Origin: RGIG3528 sp045629005
GTDB taxonomy: Bacteria; Bacillota; Clostridia; Lachnospirales; Lachnospiraceae
NCBI GenBank assembly: GCA_045629005.1
Contig: JAZQQJ010000087.1
Coordinates: 10,612 to 74,611, forward strand
Direction of reading: 5' to 3'
Length of the DNA: 64,000 nt
Both the position numbers and the translations under genes were made by a program. The notes beneath the pieces were generated by a model. That model was not told the DNA's origin, ran no database searches, and worked only from the letters and a program-made list of their open reading frames with translations. Below, one piece after another: positions 49,645 to 58,522 of this stretch. The first letter of the stretch is position 1. Every line of letters begins with the position of its first letter.

Positions 49645-50492
49645 ATCTTAATTATTACTGATTCATCGGCAGAATTCATAATGGCTATTGCAGCCTGATC
49701 GAGTTCAGTATTTTCAGGTACCTTAAACACGAGAATTGCGTCGTAGGACTTGCCCGGGTTGATAGGCTCACCGAATGACCAGTCATCGCTTCCGTTCGCA
49801 CCGATGAAGCGAAGGTCATTTGTGAAGAGCGTTATCTCTGCGCTCTTTGTCTCTCCGTGATTGTACATTAAGAGACATTTGAGTTCCTGGGAGGCTGTAT
49901 CAAGATAAACAACATCGTCATTGTCATTGTATACAGTGAACTTGGCAATGATGTACTCATAGCCCGGATCTCTTGTAAGCGCTGTTGCGGAATCACCCAT
50001 TGTAAACTCTTTTACAGGCTCGCTCGTACCGATGTACTCTGCATAAAGACCATCCCATGCACCGATGACATTCGTGAGTTCCTCGTTTGTATACTCGGTA
50101 TTTTCAGGGAAAGGTGTCGGCGTAGGAGTATCGGTCGGAAGCGGCTTTTCCGTAGGAACAGGTGTTTCTTCCGGCTCCGGAGCATCCGTAATAACCGGTG
50201 TTTCTGTCGGTTCGGGCTCATCTGTAGGCTCGGGTGTTTCCGTCACCTCAGGTGCTTCGGTAGGAACCGGCTCAGTAGCACGCGGTGCAAGATATGATGT
50301 CGAAGTAGGGGTAAGTGCAGCAACGCCCATGAAACCGGTTTCATAGTTTCTGTCATGCCTAAGCAGAACATCGGCAGAGTACTGAGCTATGATGTCCATT
50401 TCGCGGTCGGTAACGGGAAGCTTTTCAACGAAGCATCCGGTAAAACACGCACACATCAGTATGATGAATAAAAAGAGAAGTTTCTTTTTCAC
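49638..50492 (-). CDS. Lipoprotein with Pro/Thr/Glu linker, unknown function
   Basis: The start was set at the GTG 50492 (MKKKLLFLF), 8 bp after AAGGAG. The 284-residue product has a signal peptide and a lipobox ending FTGC (Cys near residue 20), so it is membrane-anchored outside. After a short helical part, residues 75-125 form a PTEAPEVTETPEP-type low-complexity linker. A C-terminal beta-rich domain of about 150 residues resembles the DUF4352/DUF5067 lipoprotein style: 'IIAKFTVYNDNDDVVYLDTA' and 'FGEPINPGKSYDAILVFKV'. That resemblance is tentative. It lies downstream of the two-component genes with a 100-bp gap. Confidence 0.82.
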   Translation of the reverse strand: MKKKLLFLFIILMCACFTGCFVEKLPVTDREMDIIAQYSADVLLRHDRNYETGFMGVAALTPTSTSYLAPRATEPVPTEAPEVTETPEPTDEPEPTETPVITDAPEPEETPVPTEKPLPTDTPTPTPFPENTEYTNEELTNVIGAWDGLYAEYIGTSEPVKEFTMGDSATALTRDPGYEYIIAKFTVYNDNDDVVYLDTASQELKCLLMYNHGETKSAEITLFTNDLRFIGANGSDDWSFGEPINPGKSYDAILVFKVPENTELDQAAIAIMNSADESVIIKIK

Positions 50493-50600
50493 GTTAAAGT
50501 CTCCTTGTATTAATAGCACAAGTAAGTGTAACACTTATGAAACTTTTCGGCAACGGATTCAGCAAACTTTAGTATTTCTTAATAGGCTGGTTATAAGGGC

Positions 50601-52106
50601 TTAACCGACTTCGAACCAGAATTCCACTCCGTTGGAGTGATTTATGACGCCATAAGACCTGTTATGAGACTCCATAATGGCCTTTACGATGGAAAGACCG
50701 ATGCCCGAACCGCCGTATTCACGGCTTCTTGCCTTATCCACCTTATAGAACTTAATCCATATCTTATCGATGTCTTCATCGGGAATAGGTTCGCCTGTAT
50801 TGAATACGGACACTCTCGTTGAATATTCAAGCTTTTCAGCCTTAACATCAATGATATTTTCGTTCTCACAGTGATTTATGGCGTTTGTAAGATAGTTTGT
50901 AAACACTTCTTCGATGAGGTATTCATCTGCCCACGCATCAAGCGTTTCCGGGACATTCAGAAGAAGTTTTATGTTCTTGTCTTTAAGGAGCACTTCGGAT
51001 GAGCTTATTACAGAACGCATCATTGCAGCAAGGTCAAATCTTTCCATTTCAACCATCTGCTGCCCGAACTCAAGCTTATTGAGCGTAAGGAGCTTCTTAA
51101 CCATGACATTCATCTTCTCGGCCTCATCAATGATGACATCGCAGTAAAAGTCCCTGCTTTCAGGATCGTCATTAATGCAATCCTTCAGGCCCTCCGCATA
51201 GCCGGAAATAAGTGCTATGGGTGTTTTCAGTTCATGCGTAACGTTTGCGAGGAATTCCTTACGCATTTCGTCTATTTGCGTCTTCTCCGCAATGTCATTC
51301 TGAAGTGCATTGTTAGCACTCTTCAGGTCGGATATCGTTTTTTCAAGCTTGTCCGACATGACATTGATGCTTTTGCCGAGTTCTCCGATTTCGTCCCCGG
51401 TATCACCTTCGTACTTAACATCGAATTCAAGTCGGCTTACGCTCTTTGCTATGTCAGAAAGGCGTCTTACGGGATTAATAATGGAATGTGAGGCAATAAG
51501 AGTAATGCCAAGCGAGAAAATAAGTACAACGAGGCCCGCGTACAGGAGAAAGCCATTCGCAATGCTTACGCTGTCACGGATACTCTCCATGTTGGTTCTT
51601 ATAAGAATGAAATTGCCCTGTTCAACATCCGAAGCATACAAATCAATGTATGAAGAAGACGTTCTTTTGTCGTATAAGCTTGTAATGATGTATTTACCCT
51701 CGACGCTCTCAAGGACAGAGCCCTTGGGGCCATTCGGCTGTGGGTACAGTTCACTTCTTATTTTGTCAAAGAACACGCTCTCCTTACCGTTTCCGTTTGT
51801 TGTACTGAAGAAAAAACTGTACTCCTTAAGAATATAGATAGTAAGATTGCTTCGTTCGGAAAGAACCTCAAGAGAAAGTGCATCTTCTGTCGTAAGGAAG
51901 TTTTCCTCATCGGCAATGGAACTTGCAATATTATACTTGTCGCATATAACGTTCACTGTGCCATAAGCTGAGGCAAGCGTATCGACTTTGGTTTTAACAT
52001 AGTAAGATTCCAGGAAGAACTTATTTAATGTCCACGTAACAATAATGGCTCCCGAAACGGTAGCCATTATAAGTAATATAAGTTTTGTTCTCCATGTAAT
52101 TTTCAT
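50601..52106 (-). CDS. Membrane sensor histidine kinase
   Basis: This 501-residue sensor has TM1 (about 8-30) and an extracytoplasmic sensor part of about 140 residues. TM2 (about 180-203, 'GFLLYAGLVVLIFSLGITLI') is followed by HAMP (to about 258), HisKA with the phospho-His in 'NVTHELKTPIALISGYAEG' (near residue 290), and a HATPase_c domain ('YLTNAINHCENENI' and 'YGGSGIGLSIVKAIME'). The active-site boxes N, G1 and G2 are intact. It starts 5 bp after the response regulator gene, its cognate partner. The ligand is unknown. Confidence 0.94.
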   Translation of the reverse strand: MKITWRTKLILLIMATVSGAIIVTWTLNKFFLESYYVKTKVDTLASAYGTVNVICDKYNIASSIADEENFLTTEDALSLEVLSERSNLTIYILKEYSFFFSTTNGNGKESVFFDKIRSELYPQPNGPKGSVLESVEGKYIITSLYDKRTSSSYIDLYASDVEQGNFILIRTNMESIRDSVSIANGFLLYAGLVVLIFSLGITLIASHSIINPVRRLSDIAKSVSRLEFDVKYEGDTGDEIGELGKSINVMSDKLEKTISDLKSANNALQNDIAEKTQIDEMRKEFLANVTHELKTPIALISGYAEGLKDCINDDPESRDFYCDVIIDEAEKMNVMVKKLLTLNKLEFGQQMVEMERFDLAAMMRSVISSSEVLLKDKNIKLLLNVPETLDAWADEYLIEEVFTNYLTNAINHCENENIIDVKAEKLEYSTRVSVFNTGEPIPDEDIDKIWIKFYKVDKARSREYGGSGIGLSIVKAIMESHNRSYGVINHSNGVEFWFEVG

Positions 52107-52111
52107 GAATC

Positions 52112-52786
52112 CTAAACCTCGAATTTATATCCCATTCCCCAGATTGTTTTAATGTAATTGCCCTTGTCTCCCATTTTGCTTCGGATTTTCTTAACATGGG
52201 TATCTATTGTTCTGGCATCGCCGTAGTAGTCGTAATCCCAGACATTGTTGAGTATCTGCTCTCTTGAAAGAGCAATGCCTTTATTTGTGACGAAATATTC
52301 GAGCAGCTCAAACTCTTTTACCGAGAAATCACATACCTTTCCGTCGATTGTAACGCTGTGAGCCGCATGATCGAGGATGATGCCGCCAATCTCTATAGGT
52401 GCCTCAAGTGCCGCATTTGCACGTCTGAGTATTGCTTCGACTCTCGCAACAAGAATTCTTGGTGAAAAAGGCTTTGAAATATATTCATCCACACCAAGTT
52501 CAAAGCCGAGAAGCTCGTCTCTTTCTTCCGACTTTGCGGTGAGCATGATAATGGGAACCTTTGAGTACTGTCTTATTTCACGAACAACCTGCCATCCGTC
52601 CATTTTAGGCATCATAACGTCAAGTATGATAAGCGAAATGTTCTTATTACCTTCTGCGAAAAACTCCTCTACCGCACGTTCTCCGTCTTCAGCCTCAATA
52701 ACCGTAAATCCCTGCTTAGCAAGGAAATCGTGCACCAGTTTTCGCATTCTGCTTTCATCATCTACAACAAGAATTTTATTATCCAT
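52112..52786 (-). CDS. OmpR/PhoB-family response regulator
   Basis: This 224-residue regulator has a receiver domain with the acidic pair in 'ILVVDDESRMRKLVHDFL' and the phospho-acceptor in 'LIILDVMMPKMDGWQVV' (near residue 57). The conserved Thr and Lys lie in 'IIMLTAKSEE' and 'DEYISKPFSPR'. The C-terminal winged helix has 'FSVKEFELLEYFVTNKGIA' and 'IDTHVKKIRSKMGDKG' followed by NYIKTIWGMGYKF. It is complete and forms a pair with the adjacent histidine kinase. No target sites were identified. Confidence 0.95.
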   Translation of the reverse strand: MDNKILVVDDESRMRKLVHDFLAKQGFTVIEAEDGERAVEEFFAEGNKNISLIILDVMMPKMDGWQVVREIRQYSKVPIIMLTAKSEERDELLGFELGVDEYISKPFSPRILVARVEAILRRANAALEAPIEIGGIILDHAAHSVTIDGKVCDFSVKEFELLEYFVTNKGIALSREQILNNVWDYDYYGDARTIDTHVKKIRSKMGDKGNYIKTIWGMGYKFEV

Positions 52787-52862
52787 ATTTTTTCCTTTAT
52801 CATATGTGCTATTAACGGGTTATGCGATTATGATACGACTAATATATGTTTCATTCGTGAAC

Positions 52863-53492
52863 TTACTCTGTTTCAGCTGTATCCGCGCTGTCACCGTGTG
52901 TTTTGGCACTATCAGGATTCCCACCCTGTTCCTCGGATTCGTCAAAATAAATGCCGTATTGCTCAAGGAAATAAAGCTTGTCGTTGACTTCTTTTTCCTT
53001 TTTCGTAAGGTCCTGCTGCCATGAGGCATATTCGTTAAGAATCTGTTCCTCATATACGGCTCTGATTGGGGAAAGCTTTCCGGTAAGAACAATAACAAAC
53101 ATTCCGATAACAATCACAGTAAGGAAAAGCACAAGAAACTTAAGTACATAGTTCTGTCTTCGAAGCTTAAGAAGCAAGGGAGAAGTGTTTTTCTTAGGTT
53201 TAGCTTTAGGCTTTGATGACTTCTTTATTTCGGGAACGGGCTTAAGCTTATTTTCTGTAATTATGCCGGATGAAGTAATGGTTTTTCTGAGTTCATTAAG
53301 AAAATCAACCCCCACCGGTGTTGATATCATCTTTCGTTCAATAAGTTTATTGTAAAGCTTAAGCACCATTTCGGCGTCGTTTAAGTCAGTCCTGCTTTTA
53401 AGGTATTCAATTGCCTCATTTTCCTTCTTAGCGTCCGCAAGTTCCGCTTCGCTGTTAAAAACATGTCCTTTGTATGTGTATGTTGGCGCCAT
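52863..53492 (-). CDS. Single-pass membrane protein, unknown function
   Basis: This 209-residue protein has an N-terminal cytoplasmic helical part ('YTYKGHVFNSEAELADAKKE' to 'YNKLIERKMISTPVGVDFLN', about 1-75). A Lys/Pro-rich basic linker and one membrane helix follow at about residues 118-140 ('FLVLFLTVIVIGMFVIVL'). A helical outside part ends in a disordered Asp/Glu/Ser-rich tail. The N-terminal domain type (a predicted soluble helical module before a basic linker) recurs in Lachnospiraceae, but I know no function. Its divergent promoter region is shared with the TraX-type gene. Confidence 0.78.
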   Translation of the reverse strand: MAPTYTYKGHVFNSEAELADAKKENEAIEYLKSRTDLNDAEMVLKLYNKLIERKMISTPVGVDFLNELRKTITSSGIITENKLKPVPEIKKSSKPKAKPKKNTSPLLLKLRRQNYVLKFLVLFLTVIVIGMFVIVLTGKLSPIRAVYEEQILNEYASWQQDLTKKEKEVNDKLYFLEQYGIYFDESEEQGGNPDSAKTHGDSADTAETE

Positions 53493-53520
53493 TTCTTAAC
53501 TCCGATTCGTGTTTAATATG

Positions 53521-53549
53521 TTTACAATTATAGCATAATTGTGTAGAAT
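53521..53549. promoter_or_regulatory. Overlapping divergent promoters
   Basis: On the plus strand TTTACA (53521-53526), a 17-bp spacer and TAGAAT (53544-53549) point to the TraX-type gene. On the minus strand a perfect TATAAT (complement of 53527-53532) points to the 53492 gene, with a weak TTTGAA -35. The two promoters overlap and would compete. Confidence 0.55.
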
Positions 53550-53594
53550 TCAAATGTTATTTTGAAATTTAACGAATATAAAAGGAGAAATTCC

Positions 53595-54425
53595 ATGGAA
53601 ACGAAAAAAGGCCTTACCGGAAACGGCCTGAAGCTCATAGCAATATTCACAATGCTGATCGATCACATCGGCTACATCATAGTGGAAAGAGGAATTCTTT
53701 CTCACCCGACAAGTTCTGCTCAAATCAACTTCTACAGCATAGTCGATATAGTAATGCGTTCGATAGGGCGAATAGCTTTTGTCATTTTTCTCTTCCTTCT
53801 CGTTGAAGGCTTTATGCATACTTCGAACGTACTGAAATATGCGCTTCGTCTGCTCATATTCGCGCTTGTTTCCGAAATTCCTTTCAACATCGCAGTCAAC
53901 GGTACTGTTTTTTATCCGGAATATCAGAGTGTATACTTCACGCTTTTCCTTTCACTTGTAATGATGTACCTGTATGAAATCATCATCGAAAAGTTCTATA
54001 AGGAAAAGAAATGGCTTTGCATTACTTTATGTATTCTGGTTTTCCTTGTAATGACATATATTTCCCATAAAATAAACTGTGACTACTCAACGCTCGGAAT
54101 CGCAATGGCAGCCGGCATGTACTTTTTCCGCAACAAGCCGAGTATTCGCCCTTGGGCTCTTTTCGGAATAATTGCTTTTTACACAATTTTTCCCGATATC
54201 CTTGCGCAAATACCTTTCCTGGAGCGCTATCAATACTGGTTCGGCGGTTCAAGTGTCCTCGAGCTTATCGGCGTTGCAGCTTTCATCCTGCTTCGCAAAT
54301 ATAACGGTGAACGCGGTTCCTTTAACCTTAAGTATGTGTTCTACCTTTTCTACCCCGTTCATCTGCTTATCCTCGGCCTCATTGAGGCCTTCATGTTCGC
54401 AGGCGGAAACGTACCGATAAAGTAA
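53595..54425 (+). CDS. TraX family membrane protein
   Basis: The start was set at the ATG 53595 (METKKGLTGNGLK), with AAAGGAG upstream. The 276-residue protein has eight or nine membrane helices. It opens with the TraX signature 'LTGNGLKLIAIFTMLIDHIG' and continues 'IGRIAFVIFLFLLVEGFMHT' and 'LLIFALVSEIPFNIAVNG', ending 'FYLFYPVHLLILGLIEAF'. F-plasmid TraX acetylates pilin. Chromosomal Firmicute members are common and of unknown substrate, with a relation to membrane acyltransferases. It stands alone between two minus-strand units. Confidence 0.92.
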   Translation: METKKGLTGNGLKLIAIFTMLIDHIGYIIVERGILSHPTSSAQINFYSIVDIVMRSIGRIAFVIFLFLLVEGFMHTSNVLKYALRLLIFALVSEIPFNIAVNGTVFYPEYQSVYFTLFLSLVMMYLYEIIIEKFYKEKKWLCITLCILVFLVMTYISHKINCDYSTLGIAMAAGMYFFRNKPSIRPWALFGIIAFYTIFPDILAQIPFLERYQYWFGGSSVLELIGVAAFILLRKYNGERGSFNLKYVFYLFYPVHLLILGLIEAFMFAGGNVPIK

Positions 54426-54569
54426 CCGCATGGCTTGTTGCTCGTTAAAGTCGCTTGCTTCGTATCCATCCGGTCTATGATTTGACCCCCGTAACTGCTG
54501 ACATGGTTTTATCATTCGTAACTGCTGTTGAAGAATATATAGAGTATTAAAAAAAGGCAAAAACAAAAT

Positions 54570-54601
54570 GGATGCCACCTGTACAATACAAGATAGCATC
54601 C
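54570..54601 (-). terminator. Terminator downstream of tyrS
   Basis: On the minus strand, a long stem with outer GGATGC/GCATCC and inner CTTGTA/TACAGG around a TTG loop is followed by ATTTTGTTTTTG. It lies about 110 bp after the tyrS stop. The region 54426-54711 holds nothing else coding. Confidence 0.75.
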
Positions 54602-54711
54602 TTGTGTTCCGCTTAGTTTCTAAAAATGTGTCTGATATCTTGAGGGCACATCACAATCTGTACGGAGACATTTTTATACTATTTGCAGCTACTCTGCAAA
54701 AGTTCTTCTAA

Positions 54712-55941
54712 CTAATGTCTTACAACTACTCTACAGAAGCTCTTCTTGCCCTTCTTAACGATAATGCCGTCGCCGGTCATTTCGTCCTTGGAGAAGGTCT
54801 TCTTGAAATCTGTTACCTTGGCATCATTAACGGTAACACCGCCCTGCTCAACGTTACGTCTTCCATCGCCTCTTGTTGTTACGAGGCCTGCCTTAACAAG
54901 AATTGAAACGATGTCAAGTCCGCCGTTCTCAAGGTCTGCATCGGAAAGCTCAACAGAAGGCATGTTTTCAAGAGAACCTGCGCCTGCAAAAAGTCCCTTT
55001 GAAGCTTCAAGAGCCTTGTTTGCTTCGTCTTCGCCATGAACAAGCTTTGTAAGCTCGAATGCGAGGATTTCCTTAGCCTTGTTAAGCTGAGCACCTTCCC
55101 AGCTCTCCATGGACTGGATTTCTTCGATAGGAAGGAATGTAAGAAGCTTAATGCACTTAAGAACATCAGCGTCGTCAACGTTTCTCCAGTACTGGAAGAA
55201 GTCGAAGGGTGATGTCTTGTTTGCATCGAGCCATACTGCGTTACCTGCTGTCTTACCCATCTTCTTACCGTTGGAGTCTGTAAGAAGAGTGATTGTCATT
55301 GCGTTTGCGTCCTTACCAAGCTTTCTTCTGATAAGTTCTGTACCACCGAGCATGTTGGACCACTGATCGTCGCCGCCGAACTCAAGGTTACAGCCGTACT
55401 TCTGGAAGAGCATATAGAAATCGTAGCTCTGCATGATCATGTAGTTAAACTCAAGGAAGCTGAGACCCTTCTCCATCCTCTGCTTGTAGCACTCTGCACG
55501 AAGCATGTTGTTAACAGAGAAGCAGGCACCAACCTCACGAAGGAGCTCAATGTAGTTAAGGTTAAGGAGCCAGTCGGCGTTGTTAACCATGATGGCACCG
55601 CCTTCACCGAAGTCGATGAAACGTTCCATCTGCTTTTTGAAACATTCTGCGTTGTGCTCAATGTCTTCCTTTGTGAGCATCTTTCTCATGTCAGAACGGC
55701 CTGAAGGGTCACCGATCATTGTGGTGCCGCCGCCAATAAGAGCGATGGGCTTGTTTCCTGCCATCTGGAGACGCTTCATGAGTGTAAGTGCCATGAAATG
55801 GCCTGCTGTAAGTGAATCTGCTGTACAGTCGAAGCCAATGTAGAATGTAGCTTTTCCGGAATCAATCAGATTCTTGATTTCTTCCTCGTTTGTTGTCTGG
55901 GCAATGAGTCCTCTTGCCACAAGTTCTTCGTAACAAGTCAT
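54712..55941 (-). CDS. tyrS: Tyrosyl-tRNA synthetase
   Basis: This 409-residue class I synthetase attaches Tyr to tRNA-Tyr. The HIGH-like motif is 'CTADSLTAGHFMALTLM' (near residue 39). 'FLEFNYMIMQSYDFYMLF' and 'FGGDDQWSNMLGG' form the Tyr pocket, and the KMSKS-like loop is 'GKKMGKTAGNAVWLD' (near 230). A C-terminal S4-like RNA-binding domain (about 340-409) follows. AAGGAGG precedes the ATG. Expression is controlled by the T-box leader at 55965-56320, which senses uncharged tRNA-Tyr. Confidence 0.96.
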   Translation of the reverse strand: MTCYEELVARGLIAQTTNEEEIKNLIDSGKATFYIGFDCTADSLTAGHFMALTLMKRLQMAGNKPIALIGGGTTMIGDPSGRSDMRKMLTKEDIEHNAECFKKQMERFIDFGEGGAIMVNNADWLLNLNYIELLREVGACFSVNNMLRAECYKQRMEKGLSFLEFNYMIMQSYDFYMLFQKYGCNLEFGGDDQWSNMLGGTELIRRKLGKDANAMTITLLTDSNGKKMGKTAGNAVWLDANKTSPFDFFQYWRNVDDADVLKCIKLLTFLPIEEIQSMESWEGAQLNKAKEILAFELTKLVHGEDEANKALEASKGLFAGAGSLENMPSVELSDADLENGGLDIVSILVKAGLVTTRGDGRRNVEQGGVTVNDAKVTDFKKTFSKDEMTGDGIIVKKGKKSFCRVVVRH

Positions 55942-55964
55942 ATTGTTACCTCCTTAAATGAAAA

Positions 55965-56320
55965 AATCCCGTCTCGCCTTATTTTAAAACCGGTTTCGAT
56001 TGCTTATGCATTCAAAACCGATTCCTGTCATCTTTCCCACATTCGTGAAAAACTATGACTGTAAATAAGGACGAGGCGAGACGTATGCTTCGTGTTACCA
56101 CCTTAATTCGTATGTCACTCACGTGACACACCTCTGCAGGTTCTTTTCGAAAACCCTAGCGATGTAACGGTCGCTCCCGTTGCAGCCTACTGAAAAATTC
56201 GGTGCACAACTCCGGAATGTATTCACACACGTTTTCCTTAAAGCCTCTCAGCAGCCGGCCATTCTCTGTAAGTTCCGCGGATGTTACTCTTTTCCTTCAA
56301 AGTCTTTAATTATGGATGAA
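55965..56320 (-). promoter_or_regulatory. T-box leader (tRNA-Tyr responsive) of tyrS
   Basis: The T-box sequence AAGGTGGTAACACG is at 56091-56106 on the minus strand. The specifier in the Stem I internal loop reads GAATACATTCC with codon TAC (Tyr) at 56219-56221. A terminator stem (GTCTCGCC with GGCGAGAC, 56074-56082 with 55971-55979) is followed by GGGATTTTTTC. Uncharged tRNA-Tyr should favour the antiterminator. The terminator loop is unusually long, about 90 nt with an inner hairpin. Confidence 0.9.
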
Positions 56321-56323
56321 TGG

Positions 56324-56351
56324 ATTTTATCACTAAACAGGGATTTGTCAA
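56324..56351 (-). promoter_or_regulatory. Sigma-A promoter of the T-box/tyrS transcript
   Basis: The -35 TTGACA (56346-56351) is perfect, the spacer is 16 bp, and the -10 is TAAAAT (56324-56329) with a TGA extension. It lies directly upstream of the T-box Stem I. Confidence 0.75.
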
Positions 56352-56389
56352 GTCTTTACACATATTTGACATAGTCCGCCGGGTTTCCT

Positions 56390-56845
56390 TCATTCATATT
56401 TAACGCCAACCAGTGTATTCCCTTCATAGGAAAGGCTGATGTAGAATCCGCTCTCACCTTTAACAAGCTTTTCGAGGAAGATTTTGTCGCCTTCCCAAAG
56501 AGGAAGCGATGGGACCTTTTCAATGTCAATCCACTCCAGCTCGCCCTCGTTACAGTTCATGTCAGGCTCGCCGATGAATCCGGTTGCGGTAAAAAGGTGC
56601 ATTCTTTCGTCGAAGGTTCCGTTCAGGGAAAAGTCCACAATACCGCGTTTTTTGTACTCGGTAAGGATCAGACCCGTTTCCTCGCGTACCTCACGAAGAA
56701 GGCATTCAACATCGGTTTCGCCTTTTTCAAACTTGCCGCCTATGCCTACCCACTTGCCTTCATTCATGTCATTTTTCTTTTTGTTTCTGTAAAGCATGAG
56801 GTATTTGCCGTCACGCTCTATGTAGCAAAGTGTGGAATCTATCAT
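56390..56845 (-). CDS. Nudix hydrolase, MutT/8-oxo-dGTP diphosphatase type
   Basis: This 151-residue Nudix protein hydrolyses a nucleoside diphosphate linked to another moiety. The full Nudix box Gx5Ex7REUxEExGU is present as 'GKFEKGETDVECLLREVREE' followed by TGL (residues 37-59). The N-terminal 'YIERDGKYLMLYRNKKKNDM' and 'GKWVGIGGKF' resemble the YtkD/MutT group that clears oxidised purine nucleotides, though substrate is not fixed by sequence. The gene ends just upstream of the tyrS promoter. Confidence 0.9.
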   Translation of the reverse strand: MIDSTLCYIERDGKYLMLYRNKKKNDMNEGKWVGIGGKFEKGETDVECLLREVREETGLILTEYKKRGIVDFSLNGTFDERMHLFTATGFIGEPDMNCNEGELEWIDIEKVPSLPLWEGDKIFLEKLVKGESGFYISLSYEGNTLVGVKYE

Positions 56846-56854
56846 ATCACCCCG

Positions 56855-58339
56855 TTATTTAAGCACATTTACCGTTCCCATAAATGTGGGCACGTTGTCG
56901 CTGTTTGTTACTACAAAGAGGAAAGGTCTGTCCAAAGTGAACTCAATGTCTTCGCCCATGAAAATGGCTGTGTTCTTCATCATCATGACAGTAAATGCAG
57001 CAGCTTCCACGCCTTCTTCATCAATCTTGACTCTTGCGGCATGAATTGCTTCGTCAAGATAAGTATTGGTGCCTTCACCCATAATAGGTGAAAAATCCGC
57101 CAATCCGCCCTCGCAGGCATTGGTAATACCCATTTTTTTGAATACTTCCACTACATCACCGTCGAAGTCCACATCGAACTTTGGAACGGAAAGGATGACA
57201 TTTCCCCTCTTATATTCAGGCTTTTGGTTGTTAAAAAGAAGCTTTTCGTAGTTTCCGCTCTTTACAACTTCTTCAGGTGTAACACCCTCATTCGGGAGAA
57301 TAAACCACATGCTTCCGCCGTTTGCGCCAAAGTACTTTTGGAAAGCTACGTAATCCTTGCCTACGTAAACGCCGCTTTCCTCTGTTTTGTTCATAAACGG
57401 AACAGTTACATCACCTGCCGCGCCGTGGAAAATTTTGTCTTCTGTAGCGTACTCGATGAATTCGTTTTCCCAAGGAGCTTTAAAATATATGGTAGATGCA
57501 AGTGCAAGCACGGTATCCTTATAGAAATTAACGCCCTCTGCAGCATCCTGAAGGAGATTGCCCGTATTCTCGTTGAGCCACTTATGGAGCATGTTATTGT
57601 ACTCATTCGAGCCCATTTCGCCTGAAAAGCTTGATGCGTAATACTTTTCGGCAAGTCTGTCCACAGTGTCCTGAACGTATGCGCTGTCATTTCTAAGCCA
57701 GATGGAATTGGCAAGGAGGCTCTTTACAATGCCATCATCAATGTAATCCTTACGCCACATATCATTTACCGTGTCGCAAAGCTTGTCGGCATCAGTTCCG
57801 AGGACGGAAAGAATCTGTTCTTTTGTATCTCCGTCAGTAACCTCGGCAAGAAGTGAAAGTGCGAACCAGAGATTCATAGGGGAATAGATTACGTTTTCGC
57901 CGGGAGCGTAATCACTCATAACAGGCGCAAGCTTGTCGCAAAACGTTTTCATTGCATTGATGTAAGCATCATCCGTCTCAACGGTTCTGCTCTCAATCCA
58001 TTTGTCATATTCTTCCCAATAATTTTCGGAATCATGTGAAGGATATTTTGCGGTAATCTCCGGGAGCACCGCGCTTCCGAGCACTTCAGCCTTGTTATCT
58101 CTAAAAACAGGGCTTAACGGGCTTTCTGTGTCTGCAGTTTGCGTAGGCTTTGGTGTTTCTGTGCCCGCAGTTTCCGTAGGCTTTGGTGTTTCAGCCTGCT
58201 GAGTCCCGGACTGTCCTTCGGCCTGTGTGCCCTGCTGTCCTCCTTCGGGACTTATTGGTGCACTGCCGCAACCTTGAAGGCATCCGGCAATAAGTGCAAA
58301 TACTGTAAGTACAATAATTGATTTTTTAAATTTATTCAT
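56855..58339 (-). CDS. Serpin-family lipoprotein (serine protease inhibitor)
   Basis: This 494-residue protein has a signal peptide and a lipobox (LQGC, Cys near residue 24) followed by a Gln/Thr/Pro-rich linker to about residue 75. The rest is a serpin domain: 'NVIYSPMNLWFALSLLAEVT' (near 146), 'LANSIWLRND', 'FKAPWENEF', the reactive-loop hinge 'DEEGVEAAAFTVMMMKNTA' (near 445), and the C-terminal 'DRPFLFVVTNSDNVPTFMG'. The small-residue hinge (Gly, Ala, Ala, Ala) indicates an inhibitory serpin. The P1 residue lies around Asn/Thr-Ala but cannot be fixed by eye. Surface anchoring suggests protection from host or competitor proteases. AGGAGG precedes the ATG. Confidence 0.92.
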   Translation of the reverse strand: MNKFKKSIIVLTVFALIAGCLQGCGSAPISPEGGQQGTQAEGQSGTQQAETPKPTETAGTETPKPTQTADTESPLSPVFRDNKAEVLGSAVLPEITAKYPSHDSENYWEEYDKWIESRTVETDDAYINAMKTFCDKLAPVMSDYAPGENVIYSPMNLWFALSLLAEVTDGDTKEQILSVLGTDADKLCDTVNDMWRKDYIDDGIVKSLLANSIWLRNDSAYVQDTVDRLAEKYYASSFSGEMGSNEYNNMLHKWLNENTGNLLQDAAEGVNFYKDTVLALASTIYFKAPWENEFIEYATEDKIFHGAAGDVTVPFMNKTEESGVYVGKDYVAFQKYFGANGGSMWFILPNEGVTPEEVVKSGNYEKLLFNNQKPEYKRGNVILSVPKFDVDFDGDVVEVFKKMGITNACEGGLADFSPIMGEGTNTYLDEAIHAARVKIDEEGVEAAAFTVMMMKNTAIFMGEDIEFTLDRPFLFVVTNSDNVPTFMGTVNVLK

Positions 58340-58522
58340 ATGTTCCTCCTAAAGAATACGGTGTTCAAAATAGTATCGCCCGCAATATCAAAGCAATTTG
58401 AACCCGGCTTACTGTTTTGTATCCGCGGGCGTACACCCAATACACGAAATAAAGCCCTTGTGGTTTCATATGTTTTGGTATTCCCGCACATATTCTCCGC
58501 AAGGGCTTTGTATTATCTAATA

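Noticed and set aside
58450..58508. Terminator after serS formed by AAAGCCCTTG and CAAGGGCTTT
   Set aside because: The arms pair well, but the loop is nearly 40 nt and the T tract is weak, so it was not listed as a feature.
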